In this document: in pieces, positions 31,441-41,371 of the stretch
How the letters are laid out: each line of letters begins with the position of its first letter
How positions within the stretch are numbered: the stretch's first letter is position 1
Assembly (NCBI RefSeq): GCF_035083965.1
Contig: NC_089727.1
Span: 13,025,501 to 13,089,500 of the forward strand
Source: Branchiostoma lanceolatum
Lineage: Eukaryota; Chordata; Leptocardii; Amphioxiformes; Branchiostomatidae
Direction of reading: 5' to 3'
DNA length: 64,000 nucleotides
The notes under the pieces: generated by a model
What the model saw: the letters and a program-made list of their open reading frames with translations, nothing else
Database searches by the model: none
What the model was told of the DNA's origin: nothing
Position numbers and translations under genes: made by a program

Positions 31441-33654
31441 ATGGTGTTCGTGTACAACCGTTATGACGTCAGAGGCCTGGGGATCGCCATCTTGGTGTCG
31501 GGTCTGCTGAGTATCGTGTTCGGCGTGGTGGGGCTGTTCTTCGGGGAACATCACATCCACAGCTTCGCCGCGCCCATCTGGAGCGGCATCATCGTAAGTT
31601 TGTCCACTTTCCACAAACATGTTATAGAGTTACTTAAGAGTGTGGGTAAATGAAGTCCTAATTTGCATAACTAATGAGAAAATGCTGTAATTCCACAGCA
31701 GGTATTTGATTTGAGGTACATGTATTTGATAGTTGAGTAAATGTGGACATTAGTAGACATAAATCATGCAGATGAGGGCCTCATTTACATGATCTGAAGA
31801 ATTGCTACAGTGGCTATAGCCTCCTTTGTAAGATAAGACTTTTATACTTTGAACATCTTGTGTTAATTGGTTAGAGAATATGATAATCTGATATGATTTA
31901 TACAAGTGAGGACCTTATTTGTATTAATGAGAGATTTATGACGCGTCACTCGAGAATGTTAGTATCATTTGGCAAAGGTAAGACAATGTAAGAGGTCGTG
32001 GAACTCCAGTTTGCTTTCTATTGAAAAGCTGTGCATTGGAAGATACAACGATGATATTATGTCCGACTATAAGTTTTGACATTTTGTTGTCGTAAGCATG
32101 TCAGCATGTCATATACCTATACTTTCTCTGCCCCTTCAGGTAGTGGTGACGGGAGCCTTCTGTATCGGAACGGGGAACAAACCAACCAGCAGATGTCTGG
32201 TGAGTCTAACTTAGTCTAAGTATCCCTGACACAACCTTAGTGAAGTTAGTCCAGTAAGTTGATTTAATTCTCCAAAGATTACGATTAGATGATCTTTACA
32301 CGTCCAGAAAATAAAATTTCCCAAAACATTCGCTTACTTCTAGTCCCGTAGATACAATGTTAGTGTTATAAATGTACATACCTTCAATTCATTACCGCCT
32401 GCAGGTGACGACTCTCTTGTTCTTCGCCGTCCTGAGCATGATCCTGAGCGGACTGTGCTGGGTGCTGGCCCTGATCGGCCTGATGAGACGGGAGCACTGT
32501 ACCCACTCCTCGGGGCTGTGTGACGGCGTCACCGTCGCCATGTTCTCCATCACCCTGCTCCTCGGCATCTTCCAGATGATCCTGTGTTTCCTCATCTCCG
32601 TCATCTGTTGTCTCGGCATCTGTTACGGCGACGCAAGGGAGGTACGCACTAGCCTGGAGGCCAGCCTTGTTAGCTTTGGCAACGTCGTTGGGAGCGGGCT
32701 AAAGCTAAGAAGGCTGGACTCCAGGCTAGATACACCGAGTAATAAATAACAAAGCAATTCATAGTTCGTGGTTAGAAACCTGCTTTTCGACAAATCTTGC
32801 TCAGAGTCACCGACGAAAAGTAGTCGATGTTACTCGAAACATCTGACCGTTTCCGGAATCATCCAGTTGCATGAGTAACTGCTTTTTGGCATTTCAATAA
32901 AGATGTTCTCTGAGAGAAAAGAAATTTGGCACTTTCTTTAGTATGTCACTAACCAATAATATTGTCAAATTCTGTTTCTCTCAGTCCGTGCAAAATGAGA
33001 GATTCCTCCAAACACTATATTTTTTGTCCGTCTTATTCCGTACTACGTAAATCTTTTGTAGATTAGTCTAGTTTACTAGTCTAAGAATTGATGTTGAGAA
33101 GTTGCCATACATGTACATGTACGTTGGGTCGTGTACAGCTGTTAAACAATAAAGTTATTAATGTAATATTCTGTTTGTTTGCAGCACGAGCCGACGGCGT
33201 ACGAGCGGGAACCCATGGAGCAGTCCGTCTTCGTCGTAGGTACGGACAGCGTAGGGTTAATCATAATGTTGATTACAGGGATCGAAATGTGTCCAGAATT
33301 TCGTCGTCTTGCATCATGGTTTCTTTCCTAATACAATGGCTATAGGAGCACATACTGTTAATATTGTAGTCCAACCCCGTGTCGAGTATCTAAGAAATGA
33401 CAACTATTGCTTAAGATACGAGCAATAAAGTCTTATATTCATATAATCCTCCAGCTACCCAGACTCCTCCAGCTACCCAGAAGCCTCTACCTACCCGGAA
33501 GCCTCCAGCCAGCCGGAATCGTCCGGATCCCCGGAATGAATATGTAGATGAGCCCCCTCCGGTACAGACACGGCCAGAGCGCCCGGCACCCAAGGGACGG
33601 TCCCGGGACAGGGGACGGGACAGGGACAGGCGGACACCAGAACGGCGGCCTTAG
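31441..33654 (+). CDS. Four-pass membrane protein, CD20/MS4A-like
   Basis: Five coding exons join with GT-AG borders and consistent phase: 31441-31593, 32140-32199, 32405-32641, 33185-33239 and 33455-33654, giving 234 residues. Membrane segments lie at about 13-34, 46-65, 72-97 and 115-146. The PIWSGI motif at the start of TM2, the short TM2-TM3 loop with a cysteine, and the TM3-TM4 extracellular loop with two cysteines (HCTHSSGLC) are the plan of the CD20/MS4A family. The cytoplasmic tail is Pro-, Arg- and Glu-rich, with NEYVDEPPP and a final run of RD and DR pairs. The start ATG has a good context (CACCATGG). MS4A proteins act in membrane signalling and trafficking; which process applies here is unknown. 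Another tetraspan family with a similar layout is the alternative. Confidence 0.85.
31648..31945. repeat. Dispersed repeat in the intron after CD20-like coding exon 1
   Basis: Runs such as CCTAATTTGCATAACTAATG, GGGCCTCATTT and a TGATATGATTTATA stretch recur at 45400-45690. This is a diverged copy of the dispersed family described at 44640-45690. Confidence 0.65.
32650..32728. mobile_element. 79-bp hairpin MITE just after a splice donor
   Basis: The ends TAGCCTGGAGGCCAGCCTT and AAGGCTGGACTCCAGGCTA are near-perfect inverted repeats. The element sits only 8 bases downstream of the donor of CD20-like exon 3 (32642). Related ends occur at 14457 and 50142. Confidence 0.8.
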
Positions 33655-34710
33655 GGGTTGATAAGATCGCTTTAACCCTTCGCATGTCATGTTCCTGCCG
33701 TTTATGATACTAGAAGGGTTAAGAAAAGTTTCAGGAGTCATTGAAATGCTTTGTTTACCAATAATTACCACAATCAAAAGCCATCAGGATACGTTTCCCG
33801 TCCCTAGAATCGGTCATTGCGGCAATGGAATTTAAGTTTGTATGACATAAAGTAGATCTAGGAAAGCTTATTATGAAATTTCCGATTCAGTATTGTTCAT
33901 GTATGGGCACTCAAGGCACAATATACGCGTTCATAGCAAGATAAGCGTTACAATATGCCATGGGTATAATTTCGGTTCCAAGTTTATGCTTCTTATTCCT
34001 CATATATCCGTATGTATCTCTCTCTCTCTCTATCTATTGATATACTGTTATATTGCTATGTACTATGACTTGCCTTTAACTATCTTAACCACTATCTTGC
34101 GAGAGTAGATAGAAGCGCAATTACTTAGCCTGAAAGGGAATACAATTACCTTATTTTACAGAGTATTCGAAACGGTATCTGACTTTTACATCACTCAATA
34201 TATCTTAAGTAGATGCTTATATATTTCTATCTATTAATAAATCAAGCTATATAAACTGTTACTTAGCTCTCAAAAGTATATAGACAGAGCAATAACTGCC
34301 GTTATATCGCTGCGTTTCGATATGATTTATTTTATTTTCCTGGCGTAGTAAGATATCGTAATTATCATTGTGATTACTTATTACGTTTTAATGAGTAAAA
34401 GTGCTTGTAATGAACTATTGTAACATCAAATATATCATTCACAAACAGTTGCTTGGATGTAGGCATTTTTGATGTCAGATTATTATTTTTCAAGAATTGC
34501 TCATGTACCCTTGACATTTGTACAAGTAAGATACAATACGTGTGCAACTACTTGTACCTAACAACAGTTTGAGAAGAATGTTCTATACAAATGTATTTTA
34601 CATTTTGCAAAATAATATTGATAAGTTGTCTTTTATCCGATGATTATCATTCAGTATTATTTCCGGTCTGTATGTTTGTTATAGTGTGTCCGTAATTATT
34701 TCATTTTTGT
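33655..34710. other. 3' flank of the CD20-like gene, A+T-rich
   Basis: Presumed 3' UTR followed by A+T-rich DNA. A short CT dinucleotide run lies at 34019-34031. No further exon was recognised. Confidence 0.45.
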
Positions 34711-34714
34711 AGAG

Positions 34715-34930
34715 TGACAGGATGTGAGGCGGAAGATGGTGTAACCGGAGACTAGCAGGATGGGAAGGCTGCCTTAATTGGCCTGGGTCCAGAGTTGGTC
34801 CCGTAGGCTGACAAGAAATTAAATACATGCACAGAATCAGCTACAAATGTACAATAATGAGTTAAACAAGAAATTCACAAAATCTCTAAATATTTCACGG
34901 AGGTAAAAGATCTTGTTCGCTTTTGAATAT
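34715..34930. repeat. Copy of a dispersed repeat family
   Basis: Shares a GAGACTAGCAGGATG run, an AAGAAATTCACAAAA run and ATATTTCACGGAGGTA with the copies at 50548-50840, 61623-61960 and 26540. The class cannot be assigned from the sequence. Confidence 0.6.
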
Positions 34931-35435
34931 CATGATCACCAAAATTCATATGCACGTCAAAATGAAATGAACCTTTTACTGCTACGCTAACTTGATGGAA
35001 TAGCTTATAGATAAGGAGGTCGAACGAAGCCCCGCGCTCAATTTCCAAAAGTTCCACCTGTATTTGTACATCACTTGATTTATAGCCGGATCAGGCCGTA
35101 AAAGGCTACTACATTTCCATGGATGTAGCAGCCTTGCCATTTGATAGATACAAGTATGTACAGAAATGCATTTCCCTTGAGGGAGGAGTATGAATGGTGG
35201 TAATACGCCTCTATGGAACGAAATATCTATATTTACCGGAGTTGCCATTTTGATCTCTTTGCTGTAGATGCTAATTCAGCTTTATTTCATTCAACTATAA
35301 TGTGTCATGATTATTAAAAACGAGACATAAGTTATTTCGTATCTTGAGTAAGATGCTGTACATTACAGCAGTAAAACAGAACTCAATCGTTGAGTAGTTT
35401 GCAACATGGTACATAAATATCATTTCTATCTTCGC
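34931..35435. other. Intergenic DNA, nothing recognised
   Basis: No exon or repeat motif was identified. Confidence 0.4.
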
Positions 35436-36130
35436 CGAGTACTATATAGTACTCGGGGAAGATTATGTTTTTGGTTGAGCCAGCTGTTTGGTGGGTCTGT
35501 ATGTATGTCAAGAGCATAACTCAAGAAACCTTAAATTTGATGAATCTTTATGATTTTTGGTAGGTGTGTAGTGGTTGTGCAAAGGAAGGTCAAGTTCAAA
35601 AATGGTTTACCTTGCGTTTTTCAACAGTACTGCAGTGGACTTTTAGTTTTTGTGTGTTTGTATGTAGGCAAAAAAAGTGACGGAAACGTTGATGGATCCT
35701 CATTATTTTTTGTAGGCGTGTAGATGTTGTGAAAACGGAGGTCAAGTTAAAAAATGGTTCCCCTGACATTTTCCTTCAGTACTGCAGCGGGCTGTGTGGA
35801 TGTGAATTTGTATGTGGACAACATAACTCCAGAAGCTGTTTATGGTTCTGTATGATATTTAGTGGATGGGTAGGGTTTACAAAAGTAAGGTCAAGTTCGA
35901 TAATGGGCCTTCTAGCGGGTACCTAAGGTACTGCAGCGGAGCTTCAAAATTTTGGAGCATATTTTCTGAAAATGCTATGGTCATGATTATTGTGTGGTAG
36001 TTAACTCATGCCACAGGAATTAAGTTGTGTAAGTTTGGGCCCCCTAGCGTCTTGTTGGGAACTGCAGTGGGTGTTTTTGTTTTGACCTTCGGACATGAAT
36101 AACTTGAGAAGGGGTCGACAGATCGCCGTG
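35435..36130 (+). repeat. Dispersed repeat related to the 44640 copy
   Basis: Begins with a hairpin (TTCGCCGAGTACTATATAGT and its partner) and then repeats a module about three times: ATAACTC, a run around ATGATTTTTGG, GGTCAAGTT and GTACTGCAG-TGG. The same modules occur at 44640-45000. It may be a 3' region of a retroelement, but no reverse-transcriptase frame is present. Confidence 0.65.
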
Positions 36131-36560
36131 AATTATTTTCCACATCACATCCTGTCGTTCTGCAATATTCAAATAACTATTAGATCCTATAACTCGCAAG
36201 ATGGATGACGGCAGCGTGAATCTCGACGCGTGTACGAAATTGTCTGGTCGTGTTTCAAATGGTATCAGGAAGACGGGATAGACTACATGCTCTCATCTTT
36301 CTGCACGAGAACAGGAAAGTCGGGACAGTTGCTTTCCTCATGAATGGTGTGCTTCTGAGTTCAAACACAGGCGGCTATGCTAATCAAGCTATGCTGCACT
36401 CACCAGCTAACACTGCTATTGGTTAAAACTACACATTCAAATGAGCTTCCGAATATGGTCTGGTCACGTGTCTTAGTCCTAAATAGCCTGGTTACTGCCT
36501 AGTTATTGAGGAATCTCCATATATGGTCAGGGTACATTACGTGTAGAGAAGGACTGTTTC
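36131..36560. other. Intergenic DNA, nothing recognised
   Basis: No exon or clear repeat was identified. Confidence 0.4.
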
Positions 36561-36564
36561 ACAT

Positions 36565-37005
36565 TGGATGAAGGGATCGTCCATTTCACATGAGGGTAAG
36601 GGTCTGGGAAGGGCCATCAATTCATATGGGGTTGAGTGTCTTGAAAGGGACGGACAATCCATTTCACTAGAGGCTGGCGTCTAAAAACTAGGGACCATCC
36701 ATTTAACATCGGTTTACGGGTGTGAGGAGGGGCCATCCATTTTGAATGGAAGGGTCTGGGAAGGGAGGGAACATCCGCTTTAAATAGGGCTGGGAAAAAG
36801 AGGCACCACCAACGAGGGGTTGAGGTTTTGGGAAAGTAAAGGGACAATCCATTTCACATGGGTTAAGGGTTTTGAAAGGAAGAGAGGGAACATCCATTTT
36901 ACACAGACTTTAGATCATGGGAGAGTGGGATCATGCACTTTTAGGTCAGGGTGAGGGGACTCCATTTCACGTCAGTGAGGAGGGGAACATCCATTTTATG
37001 CAAAT
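36565..37005. repeat. Degenerate ~48-bp minisatellite
   Basis: About nine irregular units share a CCATCCATTTCACAT core variant followed by GGGTAAGGGTCTGGGAAGG variants. Spacing and composition vary, so the array is old. Purine-rich on this strand. Confidence 0.75.
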
Positions 37006-37254
37006 TTGTGGGTGGGGAGGGAGAAAGCATTATTTTTTCTCACCATCTAATGTGAAATATAAACTACACACCTGGTTTTAAACTGTTTATTTGATAACAG
37101 TTCTTCACAAAACGGAGGAATGCAAAGTGTACAATGTGTTACAAAAAGGCACAAATAGATTACAAGGCTAAGTGTGAACAACACCTTTTTGCAAAGGACA
37201 TGCTTATCTTATAAACACACTCCCTGTTGTAAACATTCATTAAGCATGGCAGCG

Positions 37255-37392
37255 GGTCATTACTCTCCAAGCAAAAGTTCGGCTCCGGCTATTTTATGAC
37301 GCGGTTTTAGGCGTTGCTATTGGACTTTCTTTTTTGTCCCGTTTACATGTACTTTATGTTGCCAAGCCGAACCTCTGCTGGGAGAATAGTGG
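37255..37392. mobile_element. Hairpin element, family H, copy 1
   Basis: The left arm, a TACTCTCCAAGCAAAAGTTC run, pairs with the right arm, an AGCCGAACCTCTGC run then GGAGAATAGTGG. The loop contains TGACGCGGTTTTAGGCG. Copies 2 and 3 follow at 37563 and 38357. Confidence 0.8.
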
Positions 37393-37399
37393 CTCTTGA

Positions 37400-37760
37400 C
37401 TCAGCTAAAAATGCTGAGCGTTGAAAAAAATGGTAAAAATGCCAAATATTAACTAAGCTAGAAAAAGCTAAGCTAAAAATGCTGACAGATGCTAACTTAA
37501 GTTAGCATTTTTAGATAACTAAAAATGCAAGCTACGTTAACGACTGTCATTAAGTGTGACAGTGGCTCATTATTCTCCAAGCAAAAGTTTGGCCCCGGCT
37601 GTTTTTTGACGCGGTTTTAGGCGTCTCTATCGGACTTTTTTTTTGTCCCTTTCCTTATGTTGCCAGGCCAAACCTCTGCTTGGAGAATAGTTGCTGGTGA
37701 CTAAGCTAAAAAAAAAAGCTAAACTAAAGATGCTAACTAAGTTAAAATGCAGTAAATGCT
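37400..37760. repeat. AGCTAAAAATGCT-rich palindromic repeat, first cluster
   Basis: Many variants of AGCTAAAAATGCTAAC occur in both orientations, for example a 39-base palindromic stretch around GCTAACTTAAGTTAGC at 37491-37506. A second cluster lies at 38505-38730. The motif is adjacent to each family H hairpin. Confidence 0.75.
37563..37693. mobile_element. Hairpin element, family H, copy 2
   Basis: Same arms and loop as copy 1, with substitutions and a longer T run. The flanking GACAGTGGCTCATTA stretch is also shared with copy 3, so the copies may have spread by local duplication rather than by independent insertion. Confidence 0.8.
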
Positions 37761-38127
37761 GATAAAGTCAATGCATGGTACAGAGGAAACTTTTTGGATT
37801 GTTTTTGAAAGCTGTTTTGCGGCTTAAGGCTAAGGCATCTGTCAGATAGTGTTTGGATTAGTGTGGTGAGTCTTTGTGTGCGCGTTAGTTTGTCAGTTTG
37901 TGTGTAGCGTGTGCGTGTGTGTGTTCCAACATCAGCCTTCGCCAAAATTCAATAGGACTTACATGTAGAAGGCTACAAACTACCTCTGTACCATAAACGG
38001 ATATTATCAACATCTACTAAATTTTGAAAAATGCAGAAAAGAAATTTAGAAAAATATCAAAAATCGAACTTGACCTTACCTCACACATAATAAGCTTAAC
38101 TATATATATATATATACATATATCTAA

Positions 38128-38311
38128 TGCTAGGGAGTAGGGTCACATTTCTATGCCTACCAGGCTGTTTGAAAACAAAGAGTGAAAAATGCTGGCATTA
38201 TCATGTATCTTCTTGATAGGCGCCTTATCAAGAATATACATAATTTAAAGCCAAAGGTGTACTTTAAAAAAAGTTTGTGTGTTGCTTTGGAATTGTGACC
38301 CTACCCTAGCA
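38128..38311. mobile_element. Harbinger-like MITE, TGCTAGGG family, copy 2
   Basis: Ends TGCTAGGGAGTAGGGTCAC and GTGACCCTACCCTAGCA are inverted repeats, flanked by TAA on both sides as a target duplication. Internal sequence matches 38743-38904 and in part 15074-15274. A TA dinucleotide run lies immediately upstream. Confidence 0.85.
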
Positions 38312-38356
38312 TAACATGATACATGGTATAGATGGTTAACACACTTAAGTATGACA

Positions 38357-38492
38357 GTGGCTCATTACTCTCCGAGCAAAAGATTGGCTCCGGCTGTTTT
38401 TGACGCGGTTTTAGGCGTCTCTAGCGGACTTCCTTTTTTTGTCCCATTTACTTTATGTTGCCAAGCCGAACCTCTGCTTGGAGAATAGTGGC
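38357..38492. mobile_element. Hairpin element, family H, copy 3
   Basis: Same arms and TGACGCGGTTTTAGGCG loop as the copies at 37255 and 37563. Confidence 0.8.
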
Positions 38493-38504
38493 TTGTGACT
38501 CAGC

Positions 38505-38730
38505 TAAAAATGCTGAGCGTTGAAAAAAAAAAGATAAAATTGACAAATATTAACTAACTAAACTAAAAAATGCTAAGCTGAAAATGCTCACCCAGATTAT
38601 AAAAGCTAAGCATTTTTAGCTTAGCTATTCTTTTTATCTTAGTGAGCATTTTTAGCTAACTTAACTAAAATGGAAAACTATATTAGCTTAAAATGCTAAC
38701 TAATGCTAACTATTAGCTTAGCTTAACTAC
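38505..38730. repeat. AGCTAAAAATGCT-rich palindromic repeat, second cluster
   Basis: Opposed copies such as AAAAGCTAAGCATTTTTAGC (38608 region) can fold on themselves. It is composed of the same 13-base word as the cluster at 37400. Confidence 0.75.
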
Positions 38731-38742
38731 ATATATCTCTAA

Positions 38743-38904
38743 TGCTAGGGAGGAGGGTCACATTTCTAAGCCGGGGCCCGACCAGGCTGTTTGAAAACAA
38801 AGAATGAAAAATGCCTATCAAGAATATACACAATTTTTGTGTGTTTTGCTGTCTTTTATATCATATTTCTTTTTCCCGCAAGCTTTGGATTTGTGACCCT
38901 AGCA
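38743..38904. mobile_element. Harbinger-like MITE, TGCTAGGG family, copy 3
   Basis: Ends TGCTAGGG and CCCTAGCA are followed inward by GGTCACATTTC and its counterpart TTTGTGACC. TAA flanks both ends. It retains a GCCGGGGCCCGACCAG stretch like the copy at 15074. Confidence 0.85.
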
Positions 38905-39221
38905 TAACATAGTACATAACATTTGTATACATGATTGTTGTAAAAGTGTACACTTTGCATTCTATAAGAGGTCATTAACAAAGACCTTATATACAGACCG
39001 CTGGGGCGTAGCAGGAAGTTAAGATTTGTGATTGTCATTTCAGTTCTAGGTTCAACCTAGAAGTGTACAAATCCCCTGTCTACCTGAAGCATCATCAGCG
39101 GAGAAAATCATGATCTCTTGATGGATTACAAGGTATTGAGCACATTTTGATTACACCCTGAGTAATTGCTAGTTGAGGGTTAGGACATTTAAAAGCAGTA
39201 GCTACTTCTACACACAGGGCT

Positions 39222-39680
39222 TCAGCCTATCTCTGTGGTACACAAACCCGATGCCATGGCAGATTCAGTATCTGTAGCAATGCCGATAGCCGGAATTGCT
39301 CTCGGAGTGACTGCAAAAATCAGTGTTTCAGAGAACAGGGATTTCCCTGGTTCTGTTAGCTCATAACTACTCAGGCTCTCCAACCACCTGCCTTCTTTTC
39401 CGGCCCTGTACCATTGTCTTGGGTCGGGACTCCAAGATATGACACAAGGCAAATTATGTCGTGGTCTAGGTTCCCGACGACCCACTTACCACCACATAAA
39501 CAGAAAGGACAACAGATGGTAGAAGATTCCAAGAAGTCATAAGCTAACAGAACCAGGAAAATCGCCGTTCTCTGAAACACTGAACTTCACAACCACTCCG
39601 CTAACAATCTCAGCCATCGACACAGCCACAGAAACTAAACCAATCACACACCGAGATTGTACACCACAGAAACAGTCTGA
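39222..39680. mobile_element. Inverted repeat with ~145-bp arms
   Basis: The arm at 39222-39369 is the inverted counterpart of 39530-39675, with a spacer of about 160 bases. The best-kept part includes CAGTGTTTCAGAGAAC and GGTTCTGTTAGCT. Translated outward, both arms give related peptides (LTEPGKS then FSETL then TP..I.AI..AT). The right arm continues as an open frame to 39900. Either a fold-back element or an inverted duplication of a coding stretch would fit. Confidence 0.6.
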
Positions 39681-39900
39681 AGTCCTGCATGCAAAAGTAG
39701 TCACCACTCACAAAATGCCCCAACCCCCTGCCAACAACATCACTCAGGATGTCAACAAAACGCATCAAGTACCCTACCACCAACCAAGAGATTGTGACTT
39801 GCCCTGCCAACAACGCCTCAGGTATACAGAGGGAATCGTACGTTCAGTTAATGCTATAAATGCAACATCACAAATAATTGACTTCCCATCACGCCAATGA
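39517..39900 (+). other. Open frame of about 126 codons after the inverted repeat
   Basis: The frame runs without a stop from about 39520 to the TGA at 39898-39900. It is rich in Thr, Gln and Pro (for example MPQPPANNITQDVNKTHQV). The only internal start is at 39715. No domain is recognised and no splice border is obvious. It could be a low-T composition artefact. Confidence 0.2.
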
Positions 39901-39915
39901 TAAGTCAGTCCCAGC

Positions 39916-40110
39916 CTAATTCTGTGGAAACATTTTGCACTTCGAACTGTTTCCCTTGATGACGATGCAAACACTTAACAATTCGAGGTCCTCTGGCAGG
40001 GCGTACACATGAGCACCAGTCTTCCTGGATGTCACCGTGGAGATGGCGTACTTGGCGTTGGATGACGACCTCTCGGCAAAGTACTTTAAGAGATGTCTGC
40101 TTCCAAGTTT
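39916..40110 (-). pseudogene. Histone-fold-like terminal exon or pseudogene fragment
   Basis: After a possible acceptor (CTAAAAG, preceded by TTTCTTGTAG) a 64-codon frame runs to a TAG at 39916. Its middle reads STVTSRKTGAHVYALPEDL. By eye this recalls histone H2B (STITSRE...V..LLPGEL), and the DNA also contains GTGTACGCCCTG, as in the H4 VYAL segment. The assignment is weak. The fragment follows, on the same strand, other splice-bounded pieces at 40426, 40784 and 41336, in compatible phase with the 40426 piece. Confidence 0.35.
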
Positions 40111-40425
40111 CTTTTAGCTACAAGAAAGTCAAACAAACAAACAAAGGGAATTAGGACAAAACAGGCAAAAATCGTCTCGCTTTGTTCTAATCCAAACGCT
40201 ACGAAGGCACCAGGATGCTTTCTGTTCTGCCAGGAGTGGAAATGGTGACCGAAGACATGCAGAAGTTGAAAGATATCTAAAACTCAAACTGTTGGCAATC
40301 AAGACTTGACCAGTCAAAATTGGTGGAACTGGCTTGGGTAAACTCAGTTCAAAGACGGTGCCACTGGCCTGAACGAAAAGTTATGTCACGGTCAAGTTGG
40401 AGTAAGTTGTACAGATTCTACTCAC

Positions 40426-40470
40426 AGCGGTGTTAATCCAGTCAACAGTCTTCTTCAATCCGTTTAACTT
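40426..40470 (-). other. Possible 45-base exon
   Basis: Flanked by CCTGCTGCAG (acceptor) and GTGAGTAG (donor) on the minus strand. In phase 0 it reads KLNGLKKTVDWINTA, which looks like a helix of a real protein. The frame also stays open in both directions for a short distance (VALLQ upstream, VSRICTTYSNLTVT to a stop downstream). The family is unknown. Confidence 0.3.
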
Positions 40471-40783
40471 CTGCAGCAGGGCCACTCACTCACTCACTCA
40501 GGTGTACACATAGACATCAGCTGCAACAAGCACAAAAGGCTCAACGGCTGTTCAAATGGTATTGGGAATGTGACATACAATAAGAACTTGACACCTCTGA
40601 CAAAATTTGTGCATGACCAAAAATGTAAATAAAAGATGTAACTGTGGATCATGCCAGTGCCAATGCACAAACCATGTGTATGCCAAATTACAGATCCATT
40701 TTCATAATGAATCCTATCACCATTAACTTAAATGCTAAGCAGAGCCTACTGTCAAACAATTATACAGCACAGATAATGCTCAC

Positions 40784-40919
40784 CTTGTCAAATGTGGTAC
40801 ACCCATTCTCTTGAAGACTCCTGGGCTAAGTGATGCCCTGGATGTTGTCGCAAAGAACCTTCAATGTTGTTGCCCCGGTCCTTGCACGGTCAAGACATCA
40901 TGGTGCCTCCTCACCATTG
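40784..40919 (-). pseudogene. Histone H4-like fragment bounded by splice sites
   Basis: On the minus strand the block lies between TTTGTGTCTGTTGCAG (acceptor) and GTGAGCATT (donor). One frame contains KVLCDNIQGIT at 40829-40861, matching ten of eleven residues of the histone H4 segment KVLRDNIQGIT. The Lys codon after it is TAG, and the following residues only loosely resemble H4. All three frames contain stops, so it is not an intact coding exon. It may be an old H4 pseudogene taken into a transcript. Confidence 0.5.
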
Positions 40920-41335
40920 CTGCAACAGACACAAAAGACAATGGCAAGTGAGAATGTGACATACAATTATTACTGGACAACCGGACAAAAAGATGAAACA
41001 AAAAGTGCATATAATCACCAAAATTTCCAACCAACAAGTTCCAACCAATGTAGTGCGATAAGCATTTTCTGCGAAGCATTGCTCAAGTGATCATAATTTC
41101 CTCAGAAAAAAACATTTGATCAAAGACAGTTGAGCAAAGACACTTGAGCAAAGACGGTTGAACAGACATATTTACAGTTGAAAATTTGAATTGTGCTGGC
41201 AATCACAGAAACCTTTTTTCATATTTTTTTATGTCTTCTACCAACACTGCTTCACTGAAACGCTTCGTAACACAGCTTAGACGCTTTAAAGTAGACCCTG
41301 CGGTCTCAGAATACAGTGAAGTAGTTTAAACTTAC

Positions 41336-41371
41336 CGTCGGATGTCGTGGCCGCGCCGGAAGACCCGCCAT
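41336..41371 (-). other. Possible first coding exon of a minus-strand transcript
   Basis: A G+C-rich stretch on the minus strand contains ATG at 41371 and runs 12 codons (MAGLPARPRHPT) to the strong donor GACG-GTAAGT at 41335. The area from 41341 to 41560 is G+C-rich, as expected for a promoter or 5' exon. Its link to the pieces at 40784, 40426 and 39916 is inferred from strand, order and splice signals only. Confidence 0.3.
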
